A stretch of DNA of 64,000 nucleotides, taken from NCBI GenBank assembly GCA_946185535.1, contig CAMHJX010000005.1, forward strand, positions 62,001 through 126,000, written 5' to 3'. Under the pieces are notes generated by a model. The model was not told where the DNA came from and ran no database searches. It saw nothing but the letters and a program-made list of their open reading frames with translations. The position numbers were made by a program, and so were the translations under genes. The DNA is from an uncultured Bacteroidales bacterium (lineage in GTDB: Bacteria > Bacteroidota > Bacteroidia > Bacteroidales > F082). Position 1 is the first letter of the stretch. Every line of letters begins with the position of its first letter. This document shows positions 17,256-25,207 of this stretch, in pieces.

Positions 17256-19391
17256 TTATTCTTCTTCCTTCTGGCTCTCTTCGTACTCCTTGAGGAGGCG
17301 GTTCTGCACATCGGTAGGCACTTGCTGGTATTCAGCATACTTCATGGTGAAGGTGCCACGACCCGAGGTCAGCGAGCTCAGTGAGGTGGAATAGCGGTCC
17401 ATCTCGGCCAACGGAACCTTGGCGTGGATGGTCTGATAGTTGTGGTCGCTGTCCATACCCATGACGATGGCGCGACGGCCTTGCAGGTCGGTCATCACAG
17501 CACCCATGAGGTCGGCGGGCATGCGCACATCGAGGTCGTAGATGGGTTCCATGATCTTCGGGCCAGCGTTCTTAAAGGCGGCGCTAAAGGCCATACGACC
17601 GGCGATCTTAAAGGCCATTTCGTTGGAGTCGACCGGGTGCATCTTACCATCGTAGATGTAGACGATGATGTCGCGGGCGTAGGAACCCGTCAGCGGGCCT
17701 TGCTCGAAGCGCTCGTTGACACCCTTCAGGATGGCGGGCATGAAGCGGGCATCGATGGCACCACCGACGACGCAGTTGGCGAAGATGAGCTTACCGCCCC
17801 AAGGCAGTTCGTACTCTTGCTTGTCGCGCACCTGCAGTTCGCTCGGGTCGGTGTAACCCTCGAAGTAAGGAGCCAGTTGCATGTGCACCTCACCGAATTG
17901 ACCGCTACCACCGGATTGTTTCTTGTGACGGTAGCTGGCGCTGGCGCTCTTGGTGATGGTCTCACGATACGGGATCTTCGGCGAAGCCGTTTCGATGGCG
18001 ATCTTATAGACGTTGTCGAAGTACCACTTCAGGGTGTTGAAGTGATATTCGCCCTGGCATTGCAGGATGTTCTGGCGCAGCTCGCGCGACATGCCGGCGA
18101 TGACGGTCGGGTCGGTCTTGTGGATGTCGTTGAGGATGCTGCCGAGCTTTTCGTCTTCTTGTGAGTTGACGGCCTTGACAGCGATCGAGAAGATCGGGTT
18201 CGGGAACGGGATTTCGGGGAAGATAGCTTCAGCAGCCTTGGCATCGACTAAAGAATCACCGATGCGGCCATCCTTCAACTTGATGGTGCAGATGATGTCG
18301 CCAGCGTTGACTTTTTCAACCTCTTCACGGTTCTTGCCGCGGAACACCAGCAGCTGTGACAGACGCTCCTTGTTGCCCGTACGCGGGTTGATGAGGTCTT
18401 GGCTCTTCACCACGGTGCCGCCATAGACGCGCATCCATGCCACGTCGCCGAGGTTCTGCTCGGTGGTCACCTTGAAGATGAACAGGGCGGTCGGGTCGTC
18501 GTTGCTGTTGTGGAACTCTTGTCCGTTGTTGGCTTTGATGGCAGGCATGTCGGCAGGCGACGGGCAGGCGTTGATGAGGAAGTCCATCAGACGGGTGACA
18601 CCCACGCCACGCTTGGCAGCGCCGCAGATGACGGGGAACATCTCACGGTTCACGATACCCAGATGGATACCGCGCTCCATGTCTTCCTCGCTCAGGGTCA
18701 TCTCTTCGAAGAACTTCTCCATCAGAGCCTCTTCGCCTTCGGCAGCATGCTCGATGAGGTTGTTATGCATCTCTTCGGCCTTGGCCATTTCAGCGGCGGG
18801 GATGTCCTGCACTTCAGGAGCGCCATTGCCGTTCTTAAAGACCAACATCTTCATCATGATCAAGTCGATGACGGCGTTGAAGTCTTCACCGGCGTTGACG
18901 GGATATTGGATAGGCGTAACCTTGTCGCCAAAGTATTCTTTCAGTTCGCGGACCGTGTTGTCGAAGTTGGCGTTGCTGTGGTCGAGTTGGTTCATGAAGA
19001 ACACCACGGGCTTGTTGGTGTTGGCAGCATGGCGCCAGGCGTTTTCGGTGGTGGCTTCAACACCCGACTGAGCGTTTACGGTGCAGACAGCGATGTCGGC
19101 AGCAGTGAGGCACGAAACGATGTCACCAGAGAAATCACTGAAACCAGGGGTATCCAGGATGTTGATCTTTTTGTCATTGTAAATCGTGTACATCATGGAA
19201 GCGTTCACCGAAATCTGACGTTCCATCTCGATGGGACGGTAGTCGGAAACGGTGTTCTTCTCTTCGGTGCTACCTTTTCTGTTGATGAGCTTGCCTTCGA
19301 AAAGCATGTTTTCGGCAAGGATGGTCTTACCCGATTTTGCTGCGCCAATGAGGGCAACATTACGGATGTCTTTTGTCTGGAATTCCTTCAT
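17256..19391 (-). CDS. elongation factor G-like GTPase (divergent)
   Basis: The 711-residue protein has the five-domain length and order of EF-G: a GTPase domain, domain II, then the EF-G III/IV/V region with HKKQSGGSGQFGEV and a final GRGTFTMKYAEYQ. The GTPase motifs are altered. G1 is GAAKSGKT (16-23) in place of the usual AHIDAGKT, and G4 is NQLD (134-137) in place of NKxD. G3 DTPGF is intact. This matches EF-G-like paralogues found beside canonical fusA in many bacteria, whose precise role in ribosome function or rescue is uncertain. A canonical fusA is not in the window. Confidence 0.88.
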   Translation of the reverse strand: MKEFQTKDIRNVALIGAAKSGKTILAENMLFEGKLINRKGSTEEKNTVSDYRPIEMERQISVNASMMYTIYNDKKINILDTPGFSDFSGDIVSCLTAADIAVCTVNAQSGVEATTENAWRHAANTNKPVVFFMNQLDHSNANFDNTVRELKEYFGDKVTPIQYPVNAGEDFNAVIDLIMMKMLVFKNGNGAPEVQDIPAAEMAKAEEMHNNLIEHAAEGEEALMEKFFEEMTLSEEDMERGIHLGIVNREMFPVICGAAKRGVGVTRLMDFLINACPSPADMPAIKANNGQEFHNSNDDPTALFIFKVTTEQNLGDVAWMRVYGGTVVKSQDLINPRTGNKERLSQLLVFRGKNREEVEKVNAGDIICTIKLKDGRIGDSLVDAKAAEAIFPEIPFPNPIFSIAVKAVNSQEDEKLGSILNDIHKTDPTVIAGMSRELRQNILQCQGEYHFNTLKWYFDNVYKIAIETASPKIPYRETITKSASASYRHKKQSGGSGQFGEVHMQLAPYFEGYTDPSELQVRDKQEYELPWGGKLIFANCVVGGAIDARFMPAILKGVNERFEQGPLTGSYARDIIVYIYDGKMHPVDSNEMAFKIAGRMAFSAAFKNAGPKIMEPIYDLDVRMPADLMGAVMTDLQGRRAIVMGMDSDHNYQTIHAKVPLAEMDRYSTSLSSLTSGRGTFTMKYAEYQQVPTDVQNRLLKEYEESQKEEE

Positions 19392-19451
19392 TTTTATCTA
19401 ACTAGCTAATTATTAAATATTTACTTTTCGCGAAAATCACTATAGTGGGCG

Positions 19452-19482
19452 CAAAGGTACAAAATATAATGATACCTTCAAA
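19452..19482 (-). promoter_or_regulatory. promoter of the EF-G-like gene
   Basis: On the minus strand TTTG (19482-19479) is followed after exactly 19 bases by TACCTTTG (19459-19452), a full match to the Bacteroidota -33/-7 consensus. It lies about 60 bases before the ATG at 19391. Confidence 0.75.
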
Positions 19483-19514
19483 CAAGTAAGGTAATAAAAT
19501 ATAAAATTAAAGTA

Positions 19515-19641
19515 GATTCCCTGCGGGAATGGAAGCGTGTTAGTATGTATAATGCGGCGGTATGTAACGTATACAAACCGTAAACGCTACAAACTGCCGC
19601 TAATTAACAGAACCATAAACTCCATTCCCGAAGGGAATCTC
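19515..19641. repeat. nested inverted repeat element, copy A
   Basis: The 127-bp element opens with GATTCCCTGCGGGAATGGA and closes with TCCATTCCCGAAGGGAATC. Each arm is a small hairpin and the two arms are complementary to each other. An inner imperfect stem pairs 19554-19569 (starting GCGGCGG) with 19585-19600 (ending TGCCGC). It ends 3 bases before the stop of the PfkB kinase gene. Other copies are at 20684, 33783 and 59687. Confidence 0.85.
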
Positions 19642-19644
19642 ACA

Positions 19645-20619
19645 TCATAGTGACGCTATTGAAGTATGGATTTTCTCCCACCGCGCTTCATCCATTTTGG
19701 CGCCCATCACCTCGATGATGTTCTTGGCCACAATGGCACCCATCATACCGCATTTCTGCAAGTTTTCGCCTTTGACGAGTCCAGCGAGGAAACCAGCTGC
19801 CCACATGTCGCCAGCGCCTGTAGTGTCGACCACATCAGCTTTCATAGGCGGGATGGTGACAATTTCGTTGCCACGTTTTACAAAGGCACCCTTGGCTCCC
19901 ACTTTCACCACAGCGATGTCACAACGTTCAGCGATGTAATCCAAAGCGGCTTCGGGTTCCATGCCTGTAAGGGCAAAGGCTTCTTTTTCGTTGGCAAACA
20001 CGATGTCGACATAGTTGTTGATGAGTTCAAGCAAGAAGTCGCGGCTCTCTTCCACCACATTGTAGCTGGCCAAGTCGATGGCGATGGTCATACCTTGGGC
20101 CTTGGCGGTTTCGATGGCTTTTCTGAGCATTGTTGGGTTGGCAACGAGATAGCCTTCCACATAGAAGATGTCCCAACCTTGGAGAAGTTCGGGTTGAATG
20201 TCATCGGCACACATTTCAGCCGCGGCTCCGAGGCAGGTGGCGAAAGTGCGTTCGCCATCGGCGGTGACAAGAGCCTGCACGCGACCTGAAGGTGTATCAC
20301 TCTTCAGCATCAGGGGTTTGACATGGGTTTCGGTCATCTGTTTTGCAAAGAACTCGCCTACTTCATCCTTGCCGATCTTGCTGAGGAATCCCGCTTCGAT
20401 GCCAAGTTGGGCCAGACCGCTCATGGTATTGGCTGCCGATCCGCCTGAAGCCATTTGATTGCCGAGATAGGCTAATTTTTTGCCGATTTCAACCGAAGTT
20501 TGGGCATCGACGTAGGTCATACTACCTTTGGGCAGGTTCAATTCATTGAGGATTTGTTCATTGGGAATCTGGGTCAGAATGTCGACCAGAGCACTTCCTA
20601 TTCCGAGTATTTTTTTCAT
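19645..20619 (-). CDS. PfkB-family sugar/adenosine kinase
   Basis: The 324-residue kinase has the N-terminal GIGSALVDIL and GGSAANTMSGLAQLG substrate motif, and the C-terminal PfkB signature DTTGAGDMWAAGFLAG with the catalytic Asp in GAGD. Phe at the residue after GAGD is replaced by Met. Members phosphorylate ribose, fructose, adenosine or related nucleosides; the closest pattern is the adenosine kinase-like group of Bacteroidota. The exact substrate cannot be read from the sequence. Copy A of the repeat lies immediately downstream and copy B immediately upstream. Confidence 0.87.
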   Translation of the reverse strand: MKKILGIGSALVDILTQIPNEQILNELNLPKGSMTYVDAQTSVEIGKKLAYLGNQMASGGSAANTMSGLAQLGIEAGFLSKIGKDEVGEFFAKQMTETHVKPLMLKSDTPSGRVQALVTADGERTFATCLGAAAEMCADDIQPELLQGWDIFYVEGYLVANPTMLRKAIETAKAQGMTIAIDLASYNVVEESRDFLLELINNYVDIVFANEKEAFALTGMEPEAALDYIAERCDIAVVKVGAKGAFVKRGNEIVTIPPMKADVVDTTGAGDMWAAGFLAGLVKGENLQKCGMMGAIVAKNIIEVMGAKMDEARWEKIHTSIASL

Positions 20620-20667
20620 TGTGGATTCAAGGATTTATTATTCAAAATTCAAAATTCAAAATTTGTG

Positions 20668-20675
20668 CAAAGGTA
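20668..20675 (-). promoter_or_regulatory. -7 box of the PfkB kinase gene
   Basis: On the minus strand this reads TACCTTTG, 48 bases before the ATG at 20619. The position where a -33 element would fall (about 20694-20698) is inside repeat copy B, which begins at 20684, and no TTG is visible there. A TTCAAAATT-type tandem repeat (about 20640-20664) fills the leader. Confidence 0.55.
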
Positions 20676-20683
20676 AGAAAAAA

Positions 20684-20812
20684 GAGATTCCCTGCGGGAA
20701 TAGAGATTGTTTTATAGCTAAATAACGGCAGTTGAAAATTGTAAAGGTGGTAAACGTTCTTAACCGCCACATGTTCCATTAGATGAAAACTCCATTCCCT
20801 TTTGGGAATCTC
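20684..20812. repeat. nested inverted repeat element, copy B
   Basis: This 129-bp copy has arms GAGATTCCCTGCGGGAAT and ATTCCCTTTTGGGAATCTC, with a less regular inner stem than copies A, C and D (GGTGGT near 20756 against ACCGCC near 20763). It lies between the kinase promoter and the tRNA promoter, overlapping the probable -33 position of the kinase. Confidence 0.8.
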
Positions 20813-20887
20813 TGTTTAAAGTGACTAAATTTTCATACTGATTATCAGTTAGATATAAAATATTTGAAAAAAATTATCCGAAAAAGA

Positions 20888-20917
20888 TTGTCAGTATTGA
20901 AAAAAGCCGTACTTTTG
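20888..20917 (+). promoter_or_regulatory. promoter of tRNA-Asn
   Basis: TTG at 20888-20890 is followed after 19 bases by TACTTTTG at 20910-20917, a consensus match. The predicted start is about 30 bases before the mature tRNA. Confidence 0.75.
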
Positions 20918-20952
20918 CAACCGCAAAACAGAAAGTTCTGTGACATTGTGCA

Positions 20953-21026
20953 GCCTCCTTAGCTCAGTTGGTCAGAGCATCTGACTGTTAATCAGGGGGT
21001 CTCAGGTTCAAGTCCTGAAGGGGGCG
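20953..21026 (+). tRNA. tRNA-Asn (GTT)
   Basis: A 74-base cloverleaf folds with acceptor stem GCCTCCT / AGGGGGC (one G-T pair) and discriminator G. The D arm contains AGCTCAGTTGGT, the anticodon loop CTGTTAA gives anticodon GTT, and the T arm is TCAGG / CCTGA around TTCAAGT. CCA is not encoded. Asn is the amino acid specified by GTT. Confidence 0.95.
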
Positions 21027-21059
21027 CAATTTTTATGTTTCATGTTATTAATTTTTTGG

Positions 21060-21096
21060 CCTCGTAAAAGTTCCCCACTTTTACGGGGTTTTTTTA
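21060..21096 (+). terminator. terminator of the tRNA transcript
   Basis: Stem CCTCGTAAAAGT / ACTTTTACGGGG with a short loop is followed by seven T residues, a standard intrinsic terminator about 35 bases after the tRNA. Confidence 0.88.
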
Positions 21097-21097
21097 T

Positions 21098-21162
21098 GTA
21101 GTCAGCAGTTTTGCCACTGACTACGCCCAAAAAGCAGAGACTTATATCGCCTGCTTTTGGGC
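21098..21162 (-). terminator. paired hairpins after the glycan operon
   Basis: Two hairpins stand back to back: GTAGTCAG / CTGACTAC (21098-21124) and GCCCAAAAAGCAG / CTGCTTTTGGGC (21125-21162). They follow the stop of the sugar transferase gene and probably end the minus-strand operon. Confidence 0.65.
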
Positions 21163-21184
21163 TGTCGCTCCTACGAGACTGGAA

Positions 21185-21787
21185 TTAGAATACGGTCTTG
21201 AAAATCAACTTGATATCACCGAAAAAGCTCCAGTTGTCCAAATAATCTAGGTTGATTTTCACTTTGTCAGGCCAAATGACATTGTCGTTATAAGCCTTCG
21301 GGTCGGCTTGTTGGGCGAGCAGTTCTTCCTCATCACGGTACTTGATACTTGCCGGGCCGGTAATGCCTGGGCGGAGCTGGAGAATGCGACGGTCATCACC
21401 TTTCAGCTGGTCGGCATAGCCGGGCACATCGGGGCGTGGACCAACAAAGCTCATTTGTCCGATAAAAACATTGACCAACTCGGTAAGGCAATCCACTTTG
21501 CTGTGGCGTAGCCAATGGCCCATGCGCGTGATGCGAGGGTCGTCGGCTGTGGTGACCGTATCACCTTCCGATTGATGATGCATGGTTCTGAACTTGCAGA
21601 TTCTGAATGGCTTGCCGTCCTTTCCAATGCGTTTTTGCATAAAGAACATAGGCCCTTTTGAGTCAATTTTGATGAGAATGCCGATGACCAGCAAAGGCAG
21701 AAACAGCACAATAAGTCCAATTAGTGCCACAATGCGATCGAAGCACCACTTGAAGAAGAACCCTATTTTGTGTTTATTTTTCTCCAC
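21185..21787 (-). CDS. initiating sugar phosphate transferase (WcaJ/PglC type)
   Basis: The 200-residue protein is the short form of the bacterial sugar transferase family. It has an N-terminal membrane-inserted helix (about 15-38, rich in Leu and Ile), then KIDSKGPMFFMQKRIGKDG and the catalytic KFRTM segment. FVGPRPDVPGY and RPGITGPASIKYR follow. It moves a sugar 1-phosphate onto undecaprenyl phosphate at the inner membrane to start glycan assembly. It is the last gene of an operon with manC and a GT2 enzyme and overlaps the preceding gene by 14 bases. Confidence 0.88.
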   Translation of the reverse strand: MEKNKHKIGFFFKWCFDRIVALIGLIVLFLPLLVIGILIKIDSKGPMFFMQKRIGKDGKPFRICKFRTMHHQSEGDTVTTADDPRITRMGHWLRHSKVDCLTELVNVFIGQMSFVGPRPDVPGYADQLKGDDRRILQLRPGITGPASIKYRDEEELLAQQADPKAYNDNVIWPDKVKINLDYLDNWSFFGDIKLIFKTVF

Positions 21788-22580
21788 GCTGCATGGCCTC
21801 CATGTTGAGAATTGCCTTAACGCGCTGCAAAGGTATGATTTTTCTGAATGGGTACAACATTTTGACTGCCAACTTCATCCAACAACGGTAATGAACCTCC
21901 AATTGGCAATAGGCTTTACGAAAGTTGAAGTTTTGAATGAGATATTCTTGGATCTGCGAGTGTTCGGTGATGGTTCGGGCACTGTCGCTTACATATTTAA
22001 ATTGCTGTTTTTCAAGATAATGCTGGTTTAAGTACTGATATAAACCGTAATAGGGATAGTAGCTTCCTTTCTTGTATTTTGAAAGGATGCCTGTCACACC
22101 ATATTCGCAGCATTGATCCCATAAAGTCACGGTGCAAAACCCAACCATTTGTTGTGTTTCCTTGTCGAAGATACCCCAATAGTCAAAGTGCTGTTTTTGA
22201 CATTGGTCCAAGTATTCCATGAAGACCTTTTGGTTCATTTCTCTATCGTGAACGGCATAATCGGCATAGGTCTCTTGAATAATTTGATAACCGTTTTCCT
22301 TTAAAGTGTCAAAAGGAATAAGTCGGTATTCAAAACTATTGAAAGCATGACGAATCTTATTGCGCACTCTCGACGGCAAGGCTTCCATGCCTTCAAATTG
22401 GTCTTTGATGACATACCAAAAAGAGGTTTCTTTTTGACAGTCAAAATCGTAGGTGTTTCTGACCAGCAAACCGCCATGTTGCAAAAGAGCTTTCCATTCT
22501 TTTTCTTTCAACTGGATTTCGCAATGAGGTGCTCCTTCAAACCGCCAGGCCTTTCGATATAGGGCATATCCGTTCATCAC
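21774..22580 (-). CDS. FemAB/GNAT-like acyltransferase candidate
   Basis: The 268-residue cytoplasmic protein has VRNKIRHAFNSFEY followed by an ETYADYAVHDREMNQKVF helix and a central beta region with GIFDKETQQMVGFCTVTLWD. This strand-turn pattern is like the N-acyltransferase (GNAT/FemAB) fold used to decorate sugars. No exact family is recognised. It overlaps the GT2 gene by 4 bases and the sugar transferase gene by 14, so it belongs to the same operon. A role in acylating the glycan or its precursor is an inference from position. Confidence 0.65.
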   Translation of the reverse strand: MMNGYALYRKAWRFEGAPHCEIQLKEKEWKALLQHGGLLVRNTYDFDCQKETSFWYVIKDQFEGMEALPSRVRNKIRHAFNSFEYRLIPFDTLKENGYQIIQETYADYAVHDREMNQKVFMEYLDQCQKQHFDYWGIFDKETQQMVGFCTVTLWDQCCEYGVTGILSKYKKGSYYPYYGLYQYLNQHYLEKQQFKYVSDSARTITEHSQIQEYLIQNFNFRKAYCQLEVHYRCWMKLAVKMLYPFRKIIPLQRVKAILNMEAMQRGEK

Positions 22581-23341
22581 AGTCGTTTCTTTACGGCGTG
22601 GAAGGCATAACTAACAAAACAGCCGATGGCTTTGAATAGAGACAGTTTTTCCTGTTTCCGATACACTCTCCACAAATCGGAAGCAGCCTTCAACTTGTTG
22701 GAACTGGCCGAATGCTGGCGGATACGATAGGAAGTCAAACAAGAATCGATTCCGTAGGCAATGAAGCCTTTTTTCAGGATGTTGAGCCAGGTGGCTGAGT
22801 CTTCGCTGGTACGAAAGTTGGGCACAACGACTTCTTTGATGATTGTGGTATCAATCATTACGGTGGAACAGCCAATGATGGTATTGTGCATGTAAGCGTC
22901 ATGGTCAAGATTGCCTATGGCCTTGACTCTTTTTTCCAAAGGATAGCCTTTTTCGTCCACACAATCGTAGCTTGAGTAACTGAAGCCAATATTTCTTTCC
23001 ATCATGAATTGCAACTGCTGTTCCAGTTTTTCAGGATGCCAAAGGTCGTCGGAATCCAGAAAAGCCAAAAAACGGCCTTTGGCCATTTTAATACATTGGT
23101 TACGCGTGTCAGCGATGCCTGAATGCTTGGGCTTGACATAAAACTGAATCCGATCGTCTTGATTTTGGTGACTTTTAACAATATCAGCCGTTTTGTCTGT
23201 TGAAGCATCGTCAACAATGAGTAGTTCCCAATGGGTATAGGTTTGCCGTTGCACCGATTCTATCGTGTAAGCGATAAACTTCTCCATGTTGTAGCATGGC
23301 ATAATGACCGATACAAGCGGCTGATTTTCCACGGGATACAA
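22577..23341 (-). CDS. family 2 glycosyltransferase
   Basis: The 254-residue enzyme has the GT-A fold motifs: VSVIMPCYNMEKFIAYTIESV at the start, LLIVDDASTDKT, then FLAFLDSDDLWHPEKL with the metal-binding D-x-D. No transmembrane segment is evident. It should add one sugar from a nucleotide donor during assembly of a surface polysaccharide. It is flanked by manC (2-base gap) and the acyltransferase-like gene. Confidence 0.9.
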   Translation of the reverse strand: MYPVENQPLVSVIMPCYNMEKFIAYTIESVQRQTYTHWELLIVDDASTDKTADIVKSHQNQDDRIQFYVKPKHSGIADTRNQCIKMAKGRFLAFLDSDDLWHPEKLEQQLQFMMERNIGFSYSSYDCVDEKGYPLEKRVKAIGNLDHDAYMHNTIIGCSTVMIDTTIIKEVVVPNFRTSEDSATWLNILKKGFIAYGIDSCLTSYRIRQHSASSNKLKAASDLWRVYRKQEKLSLFKAIGCFVSYAFHAVKKRL

Positions 23342-23343
23342 GT

Positions 23344-24396
23344 TTATTTTAATCCTTCAATCCAAACTTTGATCTGTTGCTCATCCTTGAGTTTGCACAC
23401 GAGGAGTGAATGGTCTCGATAAGCCACCAAATAGTCTTCCAAACCTTCCACCACGGCTTCTGTGCCTTCTTCTATATTAATAATGGTGTTCCGATTGTCG
23501 ACCGAGACCACCTTACCGCGTTTGGCATTGCCGTTGTCGTCTTTTTTGGCGTGAGTAAACAGTGAACCCCAAGTACCGATGTCGCTCCATCCAAAGTCAG
23601 CAGGGATGGTGAAGGTATTGGGTGACTTTTCCATTACACCATAATCAATACTGATGTTTGGGCAATCCACAAAGTGGTCGTTGATGAAGTCTTGTTCCTC
23701 GGGTGTGCCGAAGTTGTAGATACCCTTTTCGAAGACCTCAACCATATCAGGCAGATATTGCTTAAACGCCTGCATAATGCCGTTCAAGGTCCAGAGGAAG
23801 ATGCCGCTGTTCCAGAAGAAATTGCCTTCGGCCACGAATTTCACGGCCGTATCGTAATCGGGTTTTTCCTTGAACATTTCGACTTTTACTACTTCAGGCA
23901 GTGTGTTTTGTTTGGGCACTTGAATGTAACCATAACCCGTTTCCGGGCGGCTTGGCTTGATACCAATGGTCATCAATGCATTTTGGTTTTTCGCCAAGAA
24001 GTCAAATCCTAATCGAATAATGCGCTGAAATTCCACTTCATTAGTTACCAAATGATCGGCGGGTGTGACGACAATATTGGCATCTTGGCAGCGGCTTTGG
24101 ATATGATAGGCTGCATAGGCGATGCAAGGAGCCGTATTGCGTCGTGCAGGCTCACAAAGCACTTGGTCGGGACGAAGCATGGGTAAATGCTCCAAAACGA
24201 GTTTTTTGTAGGCCTTGTTGGTGACCACGAGGAAGTTCTCGTCGGGGATGACTGGGCTGAATCGCTCGTAAGTGCTGCGAATAAAGCTCTTTCCTGTACC
24301 TAAGATATCGAGGAATTGCTTCGGATAGTTGTCCTTGCTGAGGGGCCAAAAACGGCTACCGATGCCGCCGGCCATGATAATGCAGTAGTTGTTCAT
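23344..24396 (-). CDS. manC: mannose-1-phosphate guanylyltransferase
   Basis: The 350-residue protein carries the ManC N-terminal signature IMAGGIGSRFWPLSKDNYPKQF, with the GTP-binding GGxGxRxWP loop. The PADHLVTN region, FKEKPD and WNSGIFLW follow. It makes GDP-mannose from mannose 1-phosphate and GTP in the cytoplasm. It lacks the C-terminal phosphomannose isomerase extension seen in the bifunctional ~480-residue forms. The product could feed the GT2 enzyme next to it or GDP-fucose synthesis. Confidence 0.92.
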   Translation of the reverse strand: MNNYCIIMAGGIGSRFWPLSKDNYPKQFLDILGTGKSFIRSTYERFSPVIPDENFLVVTNKAYKKLVLEHLPMLRPDQVLCEPARRNTAPCIAYAAYHIQSRCQDANIVVTPADHLVTNEVEFQRIIRLGFDFLAKNQNALMTIGIKPSRPETGYGYIQVPKQNTLPEVVKVEMFKEKPDYDTAVKFVAEGNFFWNSGIFLWTLNGIMQAFKQYLPDMVEVFEKGIYNFGTPEEQDFINDHFVDCPNISIDYGVMEKSPNTFTIPADFGWSDIGTWGSLFTHAKKDDNGNAKRGKVVSVDNRNTIINIEEGTEAVVEGLEDYLVAYRDHSLLVCKLKDEQQIKVWIEGLK

Positions 24397-24402
24397 GGGT
24401 GC

Positions 24403-25137
24403 TTAATTGTCTTTGAGAAACATTTTTCCTTTTTCACTCAAATAGGGTTTTAGGTCGGATAACGCAATCTTACACAAAGGCATTCCTGCGGCAAATGCGG
24501 CGATTTCGTATGGTTGGTAACAAAACACTACACTGTCAGTCTCTATCCAAGGCTCATTCTCGGGTAGCGTGGTTATGTCTTCGTGTTCAAAGTAGAAATC
24601 GTCTTCTACATATTTTGAAAAATATTGGTTTTCAATATTTTCTGCAATAATCTTAATGAGTTGTTCCGGATCTTCGAACAGGTCGTAGCCGACAATACTA
24701 CCGTCAATCTTGCTGAAAGTCGTGCCATTGTACCAAGGCATTTCATGGGCTCCACCCGAATAAAGGAATCCTTCGGTGGTATAGGTAACATACTCGTCTG
24801 TTTGTTCCGACAAGCTGAAGTTTTCTTCATAGTTCGACCTGGGTTCGCTACCGTCTTCTTCAAAGAAATTGTCTTTCATTGTCTCAAGATAGCTGACATG
24901 GTCTTCTGTCTCATCAGAAAGCATCCAATGAAGGATGTTTTGGCGCAAGGTTTTGTTGTTGGTGACAGGCAAATCGAGGCTGACGTTGAAATAGGAATAC
25001 CCATCGCCATACTCACTTTCAATGAACAAGCTGTCATTCAAAGTATATGGTTCAACGTCTACTTCATTTGACTCTTTTGTGTTACAACCAGCAATGACCA
25101 ATAGAAGCATTGTGATGGAGAAGAATAGCCTTTTCAT
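24403..25137 (-). CDS. DUF3298 (RsiV-like) lipoprotein
   Basis: The 244-residue protein has lipobox VIAGC (Cys18). The C-terminal segment FCYQPYEIAAFAAGMPLCKIALSDLKPYL matches the DUF3298 domain, and the YTTEGFLYSGGAHEMPWYNG stretch matches the preceding PdaC/DUF4163-type region. RsiV relatives bind lysozyme as anti-sigma sensors, but this one lacks the cytosolic anti-sigma part and is simply an anchored periplasmic domain. It is the first gene of the operon running down to 21185. Confidence 0.82.
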   Translation of the reverse strand: MKRLFFSITMLLLVIAGCNTKESNEVDVEPYTLNDSLFIESEYGDGYSYFNVSLDLPVTNNKTLRQNILHWMLSDETEDHVSYLETMKDNFFEEDGSEPRSNYEENFSLSEQTDEYVTYTTEGFLYSGGAHEMPWYNGTTFSKIDGSIVGYDLFEDPEQLIKIIAENIENQYFSKYVEDDFYFEHEDITTLPENEPWIETDSVVFCYQPYEIAAFAAGMPLCKIALSDLKPYLSEKGKMFLKDN

Positions 25138-25167
25138 AATGACTAATATTATTATGGTTTAACGAGG

Positions 25168-25198
25168 CAAAGATAGTCCTTTTTCATAGAACGCCAAA
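25168..25198 (-). promoter_or_regulatory. promoter of the DUF3298-manC-glycan operon
   Basis: On the minus strand TTTG (25198-25195) and TATCTTTG (25175-25168) are separated by exactly 19 bases, a full consensus match. It lies 31 bases before the ATG at 25137. Confidence 0.78.
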
Positions 25199-25207
25199 AT
25201 TGTTGGA

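Noticed and set aside
18399..19409. 336-residue plus-strand open frame opposite the EF-G-like gene
   Set aside because: It is antisense to a well-supported GTPase gene, is rich in His and Val from codon shadowing and shows no domain.
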